This document shows, one piece after another, positions 63,562-64,000 of a DNA stretch of 64,000 nucleotides. How positions within the stretch are numbered: position 1 is the stretch's first letter; the number at the start of each line of letters is the position of its first letter. The stretch covers positions 3,153,001 to 3,217,000 of the forward strand of contig NZ_CP017147.1 in the NCBI RefSeq assembly GCF_001741865.1. The letters are read 5' to 3'. The position numbers were made by a program, and so were the translations under genes. The stretch is from Bosea vaviloviae. GTDB taxonomy: Bacteria; Pseudomonadota; Alphaproteobacteria; Rhizobiales; Beijerinckiaceae. The notes beneath the pieces were generated by a model, which was not told where the DNA came from, did no database searches, and saw only the letters and a program-made list of their open reading frames with translations.

Positions 63562-64000
63562 CGCGCCCCCAACGGCTCCTGGCCATCAACAATTACTTCT
63601 ATCGGCGCGGCGGCGCCGAGAGCGTTTTCCTCGACCATATCGACATGTTCGAGGCGGCCGGCTGGGACGTGGTGCCCTTCGCGATGCAGCATCCCGCCAA
63701 CCTGCCGAGTGCCTGGTCCGACTATTTCGTCTCCGAGATCGAATATGGTGGGGCCGGCGGGCCGGTCACGAAAGCCAGGCAGGCCGCCAAGGTCATCTTT
63801 TCGCTGGAGGCTCGCCGGAAGATCCGCGAGCTGGTCAGGCGCGCACCGCCAGCGGTGGCGCACGCCCACAACGTCTACCATCACATATCGCCGTCGATCT
63901 TCGGCGCCCTCAAGGCCGAGGGCGTGCCGCTGGTCATGACGGCACACGATCTGAAGGTCGCCTGCCCGGCCTATAAGATGCTGAGCGGGGGCCGCGTCTG
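63558..64000 (+). CDS. Glycosyltransferase (GT4-like), 5' part only
   Basis: The first 147 codons of a gene cut by the window edge. It starts ATG 63558, overlapping the deacetylase stop (ATGA). The opening MTRPQRLLAINNYFYRRGGA, then ESVFLDHIDMFEAAGWDV, and PPAVAHAHNVYHHISPSIFG are typical of the donor-independent N-terminal domain of GT4 glycosyltransferases. It continues the exopolysaccharide operon. Confidence 0.85.
   Translation, partial: MTRPQRLLAINNYFYRRGGAESVFLDHIDMFEAAGWDVVPFAMQHPANLPSAWSDYFVSEIEYGGAGGPVTKARQAAKVIFSLEARRKIRELVRRAPPAVAHAHNVYHHISPSIFGALKAEGVPLVMTAHDLKVACPAYKMLSGGRV

Overview
This is a GC-rich window from an alphaproteobacterial chromosome, most likely a member of the Hyphomicrobiales close to Bosea, Methylobacterium or Bradyrhizobium. 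That placement is inferred from the ectoine-catabolic gene order, the many ABC uptake loci and the style of the intergenic repeats; no rRNA or tRNA gene is visible to confirm it. Most of the window is accessory metabolism: small regulator-plus-pathway modules, each with its own transporter.

Layout. (1) 0.3-6.1 kb: a LacI-type repressor divergent from a Gfo/Idh/MocA oxidoreductase, an FAD amine/amino-acid oxidoreductase and a polar amino-acid ABC importer that lacks its ATPase gene. (2) 6.4-16.1 kb: an IclR-controlled sugar or sugar-acid locus with an SDR, a second Gfo/Idh enzyme, a complete carbohydrate ABC importer, a fumarylacetoacetase-family hydrolase and an MhpD-like hydratase, followed by a frameshifted aconitase-family remnant. 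(3) 16.7-21.7 kb: a tannase/feruloyl-esterase-like protein, a tripartite tricarboxylate transporter (TTT) binding protein and an enolase-superfamily enzyme, divergent from a LysR regulator. (4) 21.9-31.2 kb: an ectoine/hydroxyectoine operon (enuR, eutB, eutC, doeA, doeB, ehuBCDA) beside a truncated doeX-like AsnC gene. (5) 31.5-39.4 kb: a ferric-siderophore locus with a TonB receptor, two paralogous binding proteins, a methyltransferase, a FecCD permease and an ATPase.

(6) 39.9-48.6 kb: a patchwork of small loci (Cj0069-like protein, TetR/SDR, YciI, SDR, two VOC proteins, MFS exporter, MarR, alpha/beta hydrolase) separated by repeats. (7) 48.6-53.3 kb: a two-gene module, a SIR2-like NAD-binding protein translationally coupled to a 920-residue protein of unknown fold, lower in GC by eye and flanked by direct repeats of about 200 bp. 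It is the best candidate in the window for a poorly described anti-phage system. (8) 53.4-55.3 kb: a GNAT acetyltransferase and an L-asparaginase-like protein. (9) 55.6-64 kb: an exopolysaccharide cluster (acyltransferase-like protein, glycosyltransferase family 2 (GT2), flippase, Wzz/GumC-like protein, O-antigen-ligase-like polymerase, polysaccharide deacetylase and the start of a second glycosyltransferase).

The intergenic DNA is rich in structure: perfect palindromic operators next to the LacI, IclR, TetR and MarR genes, at least three families of dispersed palindromic repeats, and a recurring tendency to short tandem duplications of 9-18 bp both between and inside genes.
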